Assembly (NCBI GenBank): GCA_942490985.1
Contig: CALNYW010000001.1
Location: 413,108-477,107 of the forward strand
Length of the DNA: 64,000 nucleotides
Origin: Thiosocius sp942490985
GTDB lineage: Bacteria; Pseudomonadota; Gammaproteobacteria; Chromatiales; Chromatiaceae
Reading direction: 5' to 3'
Shown here: positions 1-8,308 of the stretch, in pieces
How the letters are laid out: every line of letters begins with the position of its first letter
How positions within the stretch are numbered: position 1 is the first letter of the stretch
The notes under the pieces: model-generated
Seen by the model: the letters and a program-made list of their open reading frames with translations, nothing else
What the model was told of the DNA's origin: nothing
Databases searched by the model: none
Translations under genes and position numbers: made by a program

Positions 1-1017
1 CCCGAGTTGGCGCGTGACGGCATCCGGCTCCGCCAGATTGGGCAGCAGATTATCGAGACCCTGGGCGGCAAGAAGATTCACCCTACCTGGGTTGTGCCGG
101 GTGGCGTCAACGGGCCGCTGTCAGAGGATAAGCGAACCGCGATGCTCGGCCTGCTGCCGGAGGCGCTGGAGATCGCGAAGCGCACCTACGGCTTCTACAA
201 AGAGCTGGTGCCGAAGTTTCGCGATGAAGCGAATAATTTTGGCCAGTTTCCGACGATGTTCTTGAGCCTCGTGACGCCAGGCGGAAATCTTGAACACTAT
301 GACGGTTTGCTGCGTATCACGGATGCGCAGGGCCGGATCGTTGAGGACATGATTCCACCCGAGGACTATCAACGCGTCATCGGCGAGGCGGTCGAAGATT
401 TCTCCTACATGAAATTTCCGTACTACAAACCGATGGGGTACCCGCAAGGTATCTATCGCGTGGGACCATTGGCCCGGCTGAATAACGCTGAAGCCTGTGG
501 AACACCGTACGCCGATGTTGCGTTGGCCGAGTTCCGCATGCTCCAGGACGGAGGGCCGATCTCTAGCAGCTTTCACTATCACTATGCGCGGCTGGTCGAG
601 ATCATCTTCGCTATCGAGACGATGGAGCGGCTGCTACGTGATTCGCATATTCTGGATACGCGGGTACGCGCGCGTGCTCGTGGCAACAGTGATGTCGGCA
701 TCGGCGTCGCAGAGGCGCCACGAGGTACCTTATTACATCACTATAAAATCGACGATGACGGGCTGATTGAGTGGGTCAATCTGATTATCGCCACCGGCCA
801 CAATAATCTGGCGATGAATCAGAGCATCCGCCAGGTGGCGGAGGCGTATGTGGACGGTAACAAGCTCGAAGAAGGTATGCTAAACCGCGTCGAGGCGGTG
901 ATTCGTTGCTATGACCCCTGCCTCAGCTGTGCTTCGCATGCGTTTGGGCAGATGCCCCTGAAGATCCAGCTCAAGGACGTCAGCGGGCGAGTGATCGATG
1001 AACTTCGGCGCGACTGA
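1..1017 (+). CDS. hoxH: NAD-linked [NiFe] hydrogenase large subunit HoxH, 5-prime truncated by window edge
   Basis: Large, nickel-binding subunit of a bidirectional cytoplasmic [NiFe] hydrogenase that couples H2 oxidation or evolution to NAD(H). The reading frame is open from base 1, so the N-terminal CxxC nickel ligands lie outside the window. The C-terminal nickel motif DPCLSCASHAFGQMPL is present, and the roughly 25 residues after its His look like the extension removed on maturation. The segment ARLNNAEACGTPYAD and the overall similarity fit the HoxH/group 3 family. The protease gene hoxW follows after 6 bp, as in many hox operons. A group 3b (sulfhydrogenase-type) large subunit is the main alternative; the neighbouring HoxW-like protease and BciA favour group 3d in a phototroph. 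Confidence 0.9.
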   Translation, partial: PELARDGIRLRQIGQQIIETLGGKKIHPTWVVPGGVNGPLSEDKRTAMLGLLPEALEIAKRTYGFYKELVPKFRDEANNFGQFPTMFLSLVTPGGNLEHYDGLLRITDAQGRIVEDMIPPEDYQRVIGEAVEDFSYMKFPYYKPMGYPQGIYRVGPLARLNNAEACGTPYADVALAEFRMLQDGGPISSSFHYHYARLVEIIFAIETMERLLRDSHILDTRVRARARGNSDVGIGVAEAPRGTLLHHYKIDDDGLIEWVNLIIATGHNNLAMNQSIRQVAEAYVDGNKLEEGMLNRVEAVIRCYDPCLSCASHAFGQMPLKIQLKDVSGRVIDELRRD

Positions 1018-1023
1018 GAAACG

Positions 1024-1506
1024 ATGAATCAGTGCGGCGAAAACGCCCTGATTATCGGCTATGGCAGCCCGATCAGAGGTGATGACGCGATAGGCCCAAT
1101 GGCCGCCGATCGCTTGGAAGGCGACACGCTGCCAGCGGGTGTGCGGGTGATCAGCCGCCATATTCTTACCGCAGACCTCGTGCCCGATATCGTTGATTCG
1201 GCACGCGTCATCTTCATCGACGCTGCCGCCGACGGTGTACCGGGTGAAATACGGTGTCGGCGACTGCGGCCCGATGGCAGCAAGATGTCGACGATGGCAC
1301 ATTTTCTCGATCCGGAGGAGCTGTTGGCCTGGACCAGCGCGCTTTATGGTGCGCAACCGGAGGCCTACCTTGTCACCGTGGCGGGCAGTGACTTCGAGTT
1401 TTCGCATTTCGATCTATCGGAAGCGGTCAACCGCGTATTTCCGGACCTGCTGGAAGAGATCAAGGGGTTGATTGCCTCGCCAAGTGCTGACGTTGGCCCC
1501 ACCTGA
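1024..1506 (+). CDS. hoxW: Hydrogenase maturation endopeptidase HoxW-like
   Basis: Nickel-dependent endopeptidase of the HybD/HycI/HoxW family, 160 aa, the usual size. It would trim the C-terminal peptide of HoxH once nickel is inserted. The N-terminal strand IIGYGSPIRGDDAIG carries the acidic metal ligand, FIDAAADG the second acidic site, and the His of AHFLDPEELL is in the place of the third ligand. The gene begins 6 bp after hoxH with a purine-rich GAGAAACG before ATG, so co-translation with its substrate is likely. Confidence 0.87.
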   Translation: MNQCGENALIIGYGSPIRGDDAIGPMAADRLEGDTLPAGVRVISRHILTADLVPDIVDSARVIFIDAAADGVPGEIRCRRLRPDGSKMSTMAHFLDPEELLAWTSALYGAQPEAYLVTVAGSDFEFSHFDLSEAVNRVFPDLLEEIKGLIASPSADVGPT

Positions 1507-1554
1507 CCCCGTCGCGCATCCAGTTGTATCGTTTGAGGTACGCCGACGCTTGCA

Positions 1555-2562
1555 ATGAGTGACCAGCTTGGCCGGGTTGAGCCGGCGCCTAAAAACATCC
1601 TGCTCGCTGGTGCGACGGGTTACATCGGTCGTTTCGTCGCCCGCGAACTGACCCGTCGTGGTTACACTGTCGTCGCCCTGGCGCGCCCTGCACCCGACAG
1701 GACGGTCGCCAGCTTGAGCGCCGACTTGCCGGGTTGCGACGTGCTTATCGCAAGCTTCAATGACGCTGACGCCCTGAAGCGTTCGATCAAAGAAAAAAAA
1801 GTCCATGCGGTTGTGTCGTGCATCGCCTCACGCAACGGCGCGCCCGACGATGCATGGCGAGTCGATTATGACGCAAACCGCCAGTTACTCGACGTCGCAG
1901 ATGAACTAATGGCAAGTAAGTTCGTGCTGCTCTCGGCGATTTGCGTACAGCGCCCCCTGCTTGAATTCCAGCACGCCAAACTGGCGTTCGAAAAGCTGCT
2001 ACGTGAATCGCGCATCGATTTCTCTATCGTCAGGCCAACCGCTTATTTCAAATCGCTGGCGGGGCAGGTTGGGCGGGTCAAAGCGGGCAAGTCCTTTCTC
2101 GTCTTCGGTGATGGCCGGTTGACGGCGTGCAAGCCGATTAGTGAGGTGGATCTGGCCAGTTTCATCGTCGACTGTCTCGAGGAGTCAGACAAGTCGAACC
2201 AGGTGTTGCCGGTCGGTGGGCCAGGGCCGGCGATCACGCCGCGTGAGCAGGGCGCGCTGCTCTGTGAGCTGGCCGGAAAACCGGTGCGCTTGCGGCAGGT
2301 CACGCCAAGACTGTTTGACGTCGCCGAATTCTTGCTTGCGCCGCTTGCCAGGATATTCCCCGCACTACGAGCAAAGGCCGAGTTCGCCCGCATCGGTCGC
2401 TACTATGCGACCGAGTCGATGCTGGTCTGGAACGAAGACACCGGTTGCTACGATGCTGCGGCCACGCCAAGTTATGGCGACGACACGTTGAAAGACTTTT
2501 ACCAACGCGTCCTGCAGGATGGTTTGGAAGGGCAGGATCTGGGTGAGCACAAGTTGTTTTGA
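1555..2562 (+). CDS. bciA: Divinyl chlorophyllide a 8-vinyl-reductase, BciA type
   Basis: NAD(P)-dependent short-chain-type reductase, 335 aa, that reduces the 8-vinyl group of divinyl chlorophyllide during (bacterio)chlorophyll synthesis. A Rossmann motif GATGYIGRFVARELTRRGY occupies residues about 19-38. The central segments VLLSAICVQRPLLEFQ and IVRPTAYFKSLAGQ, and the C-terminal end near DLGEHKLF, match BciA rather than generic NmrA-like proteins. It is the only pigment gene in the window and lies 49 bp after hoxW on the same strand. If the call is right, the host makes or recently made bacteriochlorophyll. Confidence 0.82.
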   Translation: MSDQLGRVEPAPKNILLAGATGYIGRFVARELTRRGYTVVALARPAPDRTVASLSADLPGCDVLIASFNDADALKRSIKEKKVHAVVSCIASRNGAPDDAWRVDYDANRQLLDVADELMASKFVLLSAICVQRPLLEFQHAKLAFEKLLRESRIDFSIVRPTAYFKSLAGQVGRVKAGKSFLVFGDGRLTACKPISEVDLASFIVDCLEESDKSNQVLPVGGPGPAITPREQGALLCELAGKPVRLRQVTPRLFDVAEFLLAPLARIFPALRAKAEFARIGRYYATESMLVWNEDTGCYDAAATPSYGDDTLKDFYQRVLQDGLEGQDLGEHKLF

Positions 2563-2583
2563 ATTGCGGCTGGGCGCAACGGC

Positions 2584-2880
2584 TTATTTCAGCGCGGGCG
2601 GCAACGGCAAAATATTCTCGTCGCGATTGTAGGCCTGAACCTCAAAGTCCTGCCCAGCCGGGGGTGGCTGGTCACTGACATGCCAATCACCGTCAGCATC
2701 CTGCCACTTGTAAACCTGGGTCGTTTGCAGCTTGTTGCCAACGACGGTATCCGCGGCCCAGGCGGGTAGTTTTTCAGGATAAATCCGATAATAAGCCACC
2801 GTACTGCCGATAAGGATGGCGATGGCGGTTAACCAGAAAATGCGTTTTGGCCAGGGGTTGCGGTATTTCGAGTAATGCAT
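2584..2880 (-). CDS. DUF4124-like single-pass membrane protein
   Basis: Predicted 98-aa inner-membrane protein with one transmembrane helix (residues about 14-32, FWLTAIAILIGSTVAYY) and a C-terminal periplasmic segment with QVYKWQDADGDWHVSDQPP. That segment is the pattern of DUF4124, a small envelope domain of unknown role. The ATG at 2880 is preferred to an upstream TTG at 2931 because it has a GAGGCGG-type purine run upstream and puts the helix near the N-terminus. It is convergent with bciA. Confidence 0.6.
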   Translation of the reverse strand: MHYSKYRNPWPKRIFWLTAIAILIGSTVAYYRIYPEKLPAWAADTVVGNKLQTTQVYKWQDADGDWHVSDQPPPAGQDFEVQAYNRDENILPLPPALK

Positions 2881-2957
2881 GGGGGGCCGCCTCGGCGGGA
2901 CGAACGGGTCGCTGCAGTCAGCGTAGCGCAATTTGGCGTCAGCGCTGATTTTGACGG

Positions 2958-3356
2958 CTATTCGACCGCAGCAAGCTTTTGATCAAGGTACGCACGCAGC
3001 TGTAATTCATTCGCCGGAACAAACAGGCTCCCCAGCAGTTGTCCGTCAGCGGCAAGCAATACAGCCTGCCCGTCAACGACCTGATAGCGGTTCGCGAAGG
3101 TGCGGCCGCCAGGTGTGCCAAGGTCTGCGACAATGAAATTCAGACGCGCCTCGTAGTCTGAGCGGATCTGCTTCAGGCGCATCAGTGCGTCTCCTCCGCC
3201 CGGCGAGTAGTTTTCATACCCGAGGACGAGCGACGGCTTGCCTTGACCGATCACTGAAAGATCCGCGCTCATCGGCTTGGGGGCCACGCTGGTGACCACG
3301 TAGCCAGCGACCACTAAGACAGCTAAAACGACTCCGACAAGTTTCAGTTTCTTCAA
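2958..3356 (-). CDS. Membrane-anchored thioredoxin-fold-like protein, unknown function
   Basis: Predicted 132-aa protein with an N-terminal signal-anchor (LVGVVLAVLVVAGYVVTSV) and a soluble domain ending FVPANELQLRAYLDQKLAAVE. The layout, with DYEARLNFIVADLGTPGGRTFANRYQV followed by GQAVLLAADGQLLGSLF, resembles thioredoxin-like periplasmic proteins, but no CxxC is present, so redox activity is unlikely. The TTG at 3356 is chosen because an AAAGGAAA Shine-Dalgarno sits just upstream; an earlier TTG at 3413 would overlap the preceding gene. It lies 31 bp after the royal-jelly/Yellow-like gene on the same strand and may be its operon partner. Confidence 0.55.
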   Translation of the reverse strand: MKKLKLVGVVLAVLVVAGYVVTSVAPKPMSADLSVIGQGKPSLVLGYENYSPGGGDALMRLKQIRSDYEARLNFIVADLGTPGGRTFANRYQVVDGQAVLLAADGQLLGSLFVPANELQLRAYLDQKLAAVE

Positions 3357-3387
3357 TGTCTGATTTCCTTTTTGCGATAACCGAACA

Positions 3388-4461
3388 CTAGCGTCCAGTC
3401 GTGCCCGTCGCAAAGGGCTTAATCCTGATCACCAGGTACGGTGGCCTGGTGACATCGGTTCCGGCATTCAGGACCGCCGTGCGGTGCAGTTGGTTGGCCA
3501 CCGCGTAGAGTTGGCCATCCGGTCCAAAGCTGAAGGCATCGATCCATGCCAAAGCAGGGTCGGCGACCAGTTGTCGATAGCGGCGGTCCGGGCCAATTAC
3601 GCCAATCGCATTTCGAGCGAGATCGCCCAGGTAAAGATTTCCAGCATCGTCGACCGAAATACCGTCGCTGATCGGCCGCCCCGCCCAATGTTCGACGCGC
3701 GTGGCGAGCTCGGCATCTGACAAATCGGTGTTTCTGAGGTCGGCCGTTCGGATCCGGTGCATCGTGTAGCCGTGCATCGGGCCGTAGTAAAGCCAGTCGC
3801 CCTGGCTGTCTAACGCAATGGGGTTGACGCCCACGCGCGGACGGAAGGTCGTGCCGTCGTCTTTACGGATCGCCACGGCTTTGCCGTCGATGATGAGATC
3901 GGTGCCGGCGGGCTGAACGCTGATATGGCCCTGGAGCACACGCCGTGCTTCGCCCGTCTCGAGGTCAGCGACAATGAGCGCAGCATCCTGTCCACTCGCC
4001 GGATCGGCGATATAGGCGGTGCCGGCCTGAGGATCAACGGCGAGATCGTTTAAAAACGAACCCTCGACGGATACCGACACCAAGTCGATATCGGTGATCA
4101 TTCGGTCCTCATCGGCATGCCAGCCGACGAGACGTTGCCCGCCGTTGCTGCGCATGGCGTTGTCCAGCATCCAGACGACGCCGTTTGCGTCCGATTGAAG
4201 TCCGAGGACAGAGTCAAGCTGGGCCTCGCCGGCAAATTCAGTAAGCTGGCCGTCGGCGCCGACCCGCGCAACGCGCACATCATTGCCGAAGAATTGATGC
4301 AGACTGACGATGATGTCGCCCGACGGGGTAACGGTGATATTGCCGGGGCCCTGTTCGAGTTCCGCGACGATCTCGAAAGAGGGGGTGTCGTCCGCTACCG
4401 CTGGCACGAGCGCGAGTGATGCTGCCAGCAAACCGATCGTAAACTGCAAAAGACGTCGCAT
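3388..4461 (-). CDS. Secreted major royal jelly protein/Yellow-like beta-propeller
   Basis: 357-aa secreted protein with a clear signal peptide (MRRLLQFTIGLLAASLALVPAVA). The mature part looks like the six-bladed propeller family that contains insect Yellow/MRJP and bacterial L-dopachrome tautomerase-related proteins. Supporting segments are FLNDLAVDPQAGTAYIAD, GVNPIALDSQGDWLYYGPM, SDGISVDDAGNLYLGD and IDAFSFGPDGQLYAVANQLH, each a propeller-blade strand set. Bacterial substrates of this family are mostly unknown, so no reaction is assigned. Confidence 0.75.
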   Translation of the reverse strand: MRRLLQFTIGLLAASLALVPAVADDTPSFEIVAELEQGPGNITVTPSGDIIVSLHQFFGNDVRVARVGADGQLTEFAGEAQLDSVLGLQSDANGVVWMLDNAMRSNGGQRLVGWHADEDRMITDIDLVSVSVEGSFLNDLAVDPQAGTAYIADPASGQDAALIVADLETGEARRVLQGHISVQPAGTDLIIDGKAVAIRKDDGTTFRPRVGVNPIALDSQGDWLYYGPMHGYTMHRIRTADLRNTDLSDAELATRVEHWAGRPISDGISVDDAGNLYLGDLARNAIGVIGPDRRYRQLVADPALAWIDAFSFGPDGQLYAVANQLHRTAVLNAGTDVTRPPYLVIRIKPFATGTTGR

Positions 4462-4621
4462 AGAAAAACTCTGTAGAGGGGCTAAGTCAGATCAACAGTG
4501 TCGCGAAATGCATGAGAGGGGGTTCCCGGAATTTTGCCGGGGCTTTCTCGCGATGCGTTTCTCTCGGCGTTTGGAAGCACTCGTCAGCCTGCAATTTGCC
4601 GGTTAAAGGCGGCGGCATCTC

Positions 4622-4887
4622 CCTAGCCCGCATATTGCACCAGTCGATCGGGGACGCCTGAAATCGAATCGACGACGAAGGGGCGAAAGCGAATTCTGGA
4701 GCACGATTGAAACCTGACAGTTTGTTCCCTCGTCCCCGATCTATCCGAGCCCTCGCTTGTCCAGGCCCGCTTGCACTTGCCCTTCACTCAACCCATAGCT
4801 ACGGCTATGGTTTTCGCTCCAGGGCGGCGTCCAACCGCACCTGTCCGGCGCGATCATCTCGGATACTGGTGCAATATGCGGGCTAGG
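4622..4887. mobile_element. MITE-like element with 23-bp terminal inverted repeats
   Basis: The 23 bases starting CCTAGCCCGCATATTGCACC at 4622-4644 recur exactly in inverted orientation at 4865-4887, bounding 266 bp with no open transposase frame. Inside there is a second inverted pair (CGATCGGGGACG near 4645 and CGTCCCCGATCT near 4731) and a perfect 7-bp hairpin at 4793-4810 (CCATAGC, loop TACG, GCTATGG). No target-site duplication is evident at the borders. The CCTA terminus could suggest an IS1380-type parent, which is only a guess. The rest of the 4462-5060 intergenic space shows nothing else recognisable. Confidence 0.65.
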
Positions 4888-5060
4888 TTAACGGCTCTTC
4901 GAACAACGGTAGCCGTTGCACGGGCTGGGGCATGCCGTTGCGGTCGCAGCCGTCTGCAAAGGCGGCGACCGAGTCGGCTCCGGTTGAGGAGTTCCTTGGT
5001 TGGAATTAGACTCGGACCTCGCGAGGCAAAATTGCATCGGGACTATCTGGATTGAACCAA

Positions 5061-5243
5061 ATGGCGAAATATAGGTTCAGCATCTCTCTGAGGTTGATTG
5101 CGATCGTGGTCTTGGGAGTGGCGCTGAGCAGCTGCCAGGGCAACCGTCGCGTGAGCGGATCGGTGGGCATTCATAGCAGCTCGAACGGAAGCTGGGGGCA
5201 TAGCATTAGCGTCGGAGTCCACCACCACGGTCGGCGCTGGTGA
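5061..5243 (+). CDS. Small Gly/Ser/His-rich lipoprotein
   Basis: Predicted 60-aa protein. A hydrophobic signal (LRLIAIVVLGVALSSC) ends in a lipobox LSSC, so the mature protein would be a short lipid-anchored peptide rich in Gly, Ser and His, ending VGVHHHGRRW. A TTG at 5052 is an alternative start; ATG at 5061 gives the more normal signal length. It lies 13 bp before the next secreted protein and probably shares its transcript. No family is recognised. Confidence 0.5.
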   Translation: MAKYRFSISLRLIAIVVLGVALSSCQGNRRVSGSVGIHSSSNGSWGHSISVGVHHHGRRW

Positions 5244-5256
5244 GGACAGGGCGATA

Positions 5257-5802
5257 ATGACGTTGGTCCGTTCACTCCTCCTTTTGTTTTGCCTACCGGC
5301 GCTGGTTCAGGCGCAGTCTTTCGTCTACGAACGCGAAGGGTCGGGTCTGTTTGCCGTCGATATGCCAAACGACTGGTTCGTCGATACCGACTTTCTGGAC
5401 GAAGCCAGGGCGGCCGGCACGGTGGACAGCGGTCCGCCGAAGATCCAAATCGTCGAAGCGATGCCGATGGATGGCAGCAAGCTTTGGATCGGCTTCTGGG
5501 TCGTTCCAAATGTGTCGACGTTGGCCGAGGGGCTGGAATACATCCGTTCGCTCGACCAGACTTTGTTGAAAAAGGTCGTCGCGACGACGCCTGAGGCGCG
5601 CAGGCTCGGCGGAATGCCGGCCAAGACGTTTTCGGGAAACGCCGTGAGAGATTCCGAGCCCGTCGAGTTCGCGGTTGCGCTCTTCGAGCCCAAGCCCGAG
5701 CTGATCGCTGTCGCGCTCTACATTGGACGTCCGCAGACCTGGTCCCGACACGCCGAACAGCTCGAACAGATCCGGGATTCACTGCAGCCCCTTGAGAAAT
5801 AG
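5257..5802 (+). CDS. Secreted hypothetical protein (181 aa)
   Basis: Signal peptide MTLVRSLLLLFCLPALVQAQS followed by a soluble domain of about 160 aa with alternating strands and helices (SGLFAVDMPNDWFVDTD, KLWIGFWVVPNVSTLAEGLEY, MPAKTFSGNAVRDSEPVEF). Start supported by GAGGACAGGG upstream of ATG. The architecture is reminiscent of periplasmic PsbP/DcrB-like folds that begin with a P-N-D/G-W motif, but that is a weak structural impression. Function unknown. Confidence 0.6.
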   Translation: MTLVRSLLLLFCLPALVQAQSFVYEREGSGLFAVDMPNDWFVDTDFLDEARAAGTVDSGPPKIQIVEAMPMDGSKLWIGFWVVPNVSTLAEGLEYIRSLDQTLLKKVVATTPEARRLGGMPAKTFSGNAVRDSEPVEFAVALFEPKPELIAVALYIGRPQTWSRHAEQLEQIRDSLQPLEK

Positions 5803-6109
5803 GTCGCTGCGTTACGGTGACCGCAGCGACTGTCGGAACGCGCGAATTGTCAACGTGCGCTGGTAATACGGGTACCTGGGACACGTCGTCGGGCCATGTC
5901 GACTCCTTCGCCTATTGTGTTGTCGTCCACTCACTGCGTATCCAGCAGCAGACACCCGGGTTGCTGATGTTGGTCAATGAGGCGACAAACCAGAGACTGT
6001 CGGCTGTGGGGATTTGCTGATTCACTGAAGGCGATTGCGTGCCCGATTGCTGACAGAGTTTTCGACAGCGCAGCGGACGTTTGCCTGATGGCTGCAATAG
6101 GAGGCGACG
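5803..6109. other. Intergenic region without recognisable feature
   Basis: Spacer of 307 bp between the secreted protein and alanine dehydrogenase. Short frames here have no coding character. The last 15 bp hold the AGGAGG ribosome-binding site of the next gene. Confidence 0.6.
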
Positions 6110-7219
6110 ATGAAGATCGGTCTGATCAAAGAGATCAAAGACAGCGAGAATCGTGTCGGCCTCACACCCGACGGTGTGCACCAGCTGATCACCGATGGGC
6201 ACCGTGTGTATGTCGAGCGCAGCGCAGGTCGCGGTTCAGGGTTTTCCGATGATGACTACGTACGCTGCGGCGCCGAGCTGTGCGACGTGGCATCCGCCTG
6301 GGATAGCGATCTGGTGGTGAAGGTCAAGGAGCCACTGGCGGCAGAGTACCCGTACCTGCGGGAGCAGATGGTGTTCACGTATTTTCACCTGGCCGGTGTC
6401 TCGCCGGCCTTGACCCGTGAGTTGCTCGACCGACGCACCGCCGCGATCGCCTACGAGACGGTCGAGAATGCGGCGGGTAAGTTACCGTTGCTGGCACCGA
6501 TGAGTGCTGTGGCCGGCAATATGGCGGCGAGTGTCGGTAATCATTATCTTGCGCGACCCGCCGGTGGCAAGGGCACGTTGTTGGGGAGGGTGCTCGGCAG
6601 CAGCTATGGCAAGGTGGTCGTCATCGGTGATGGGATTGTCGGCCTGCATGCGGCGCAGGTGGTCGCCGGAATAGGTGCACAGCTGGTGATCTTCGGGCGC
6701 CATCCGGAACGGGAATCCGTGCTTAAGCGGGATGTCTCGCCGTCGCTGCGCTATCTGCCCTCAGAACCGGATCGAATTGCACGAGAGTTGCGCGATGCCG
6801 ACCTGGTCGTCGGCGCTGTGCTGGTCCGCGGGGGCAGGGCGCCGCATGTGGTCAGCGAGGCCATGGTCAAAGATATGCAGGCCGGCTCGGTGATTGTCGA
6901 TGTTAGCGTCGACCAGGGCGGTTGTATCGCCACCTCTCATCCAACCACGCATTCCGAGCCGGTGTTCAAACTGCACGGTGTCACGCATTACTGTGTCGCC
7001 AACATGCCAGGGGCCTATCCACGCACGTCGACGCTGGCGCTCACCAGTGCCACATTGCCGTATGTAAGAAAGCTCGCTGCAGACGGTCTCGGTTCATTGC
7101 ATGCCGATGCGGGATTAATGCGTGGGCTCAATACCTACCAGGGCCATATCACCTGCCAGGCGGTGGCCGGCGCGCTGGGCATGGATGCACACTATCGCTC
7201 GTTTGCCGAACTAGCCTGA
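6110..7219 (+). CDS. ald: Alanine dehydrogenase
   Basis: NAD-dependent L-alanine dehydrogenase (alanine to pyruvate and ammonia), 369 aa, full family length. The N-terminal KEIKDSENRVGLTPDGV is the family signature; LVVKVKEP carries the substrate-binding Lys and YFHLAG the catalytic His. The nucleotide-binding Rossmann motif is GDGIVGLHAAQVV with a variant second residue, and NMPGAYPRTSTLAL matches the conserved C-terminal substrate loop. A strong AGGAGG lies 8 bp before the ATG. It appears monocistronic. Confidence 0.93.
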   Translation: MKIGLIKEIKDSENRVGLTPDGVHQLITDGHRVYVERSAGRGSGFSDDDYVRCGAELCDVASAWDSDLVVKVKEPLAAEYPYLREQMVFTYFHLAGVSPALTRELLDRRTAAIAYETVENAAGKLPLLAPMSAVAGNMAASVGNHYLARPAGGKGTLLGRVLGSSYGKVVVIGDGIVGLHAAQVVAGIGAQLVIFGRHPERESVLKRDVSPSLRYLPSEPDRIARELRDADLVVGAVLVRGGRAPHVVSEAMVKDMQAGSVIVDVSVDQGGCIATSHPTTHSEPVFKLHGVTHYCVANMPGAYPRTSTLALTSATLPYVRKLAADGLGSLHADAGLMRGLNTYQGHITCQAVAGALGMDAHYRSFAELA

Positions 7220-7624
7220 AGAGGTGCGTCCGGCGGTTCACTTGGACGTTCGGCGGCGGCGACAACCATATTGCCCTGTTGGTCAACGAAGGCGATTCGC
7301 ACCGTCGAATACATCGCTGCAGCCAAACGCATGTCAAATTTGACAGAGATTTCCGTTGCCGCTGAATAGGCCTCGGGATTGCGGTCAGCATCGTCCCTTG
7401 GCGTTCGCGGGCACCCTGAGCTCCGGGATCTGCGTGATTCACGCCTGAATTCTGGGTCAGATTTCGCCTACGTTGAATGATACGTTGCACCGCCTAAGGA
7501 ACGTGAGGGGGCTGCGAGATGAGCGCGCACAGGATCTTCAATATCCTGGAATGGGCATGAATGGTCACGCGCAGGCTAGTGGCTTTTTCGCTTCTCCGAA
7601 TGAATCCCCCCGAGCGAGGTCGGC
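7220..7624. other. Intergenic region, possible eroded repeat scrap
   Basis: A 405-bp gap before the ABC exporter. Bases about 7247-7270 (GGCGACAACCATATTGCCCT) resemble the core of the tmRNA-end-like repeat found at 45.3 and 56-58 kb, but the similarity stops after about 25 bases and may be chance. No gene is visible. Confidence 0.35.
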
Positions 7625-8308
7625 ATGATCGAACTGCACAATCTGGGCATGAGTTATCGCCTGGAGAATGAACGCATCGAGGTGTTGAAGTCGGCAGACC
7701 TGGTCCTGCACGATCGCGAAAGCGTGGCCATTGTAGGGCCTTCGGGATCCGGCAAGACCACCCTGCTGCTGTTGCTGGCGGGACTCGAGCATCCGGAGGT
7801 CGGTTCTGTGGTGTTGGATTCCACCGAGCTTTCGAGCCTGTCACCGGATGAGTTGGCGGATTGGCGACGCGATCGCATGGGCATCGTTTTTCAGTCCTTT
7901 CACCTGGTGGCGAGCCTGAGCGCGCTGGACAATGTCGCGCTGCCGCTCGAGATCGCGGGTGCGCCGGATGCCGAGCGACGCGCCCGGCAGATGCTGGAAG
8001 CCGTCGGGCTGGCTCATCGCGAGCAGCATTTTCCAGCCCAGCTCTCGGGCGGCGAGCAACAGCGGGTGGCCATTGCCCGTGCCCTGGTCCATTCGCCATC
8101 CCTGGTGCTGGCGGATGAACCGACCGGCAACCTGGACCGCCACACCGGCCAAAAGGTCAGCCAATTGCTGTTCGACCTGCATGCGGAGGCCGGCGCGACG
8201 CTGGTGATGGCGACCCACGATGAATCGATGGCTCGGCGTTGTGATCGGATCCTGCATCTGGACGACGGACGCCTGTTGGAGAAAAGCGGCGATGCGCTTT
8301 TCGCTTAG
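7625..8308 (+). CDS. ybbA: ABC transporter ATP-binding protein, YbbA/LolD type
   Basis: 227-aa ATPase of the MacB/LolD clade. Walker A GPSGSGKTT is at residues 38-46, the Q-loop is in IVFQSFHLV, the signature LSGGEQQRVAIARAL and Walker B LVLADEPT are intact, and the H-loop His is in MATHDES. It would drive the membrane protein encoded by the next gene, whose start overlaps this stop by 17 bp. YbbAP-type exporters act at the inner membrane; their substrate is not established. Confidence 0.88.
   Translation: MIELHNLGMSYRLENERIEVLKSADLVLHDRESVAIVGPSGSGKTTLLLLLAGLEHPEVGSVVLDSTELSSLSPDELADWRRDRMGIVFQSFHLVASLSALDNVALPLEIAGAPDAERRARQMLEAVGLAHREQHFPAQLSGGEQQRVAIARALVHSPSLVLADEPTGNLDRHTGQKVSQLLFDLHAEAGATLVMATHDESMARRCDRILHLDDGRLLEKSGDALFA

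Noticed and set aside
7247..7275. Fifth copy of the attachment-like repeat after ald
   Set aside because: Only about 25 bases match and the CCCCCACAGATACCCCC block is missing.
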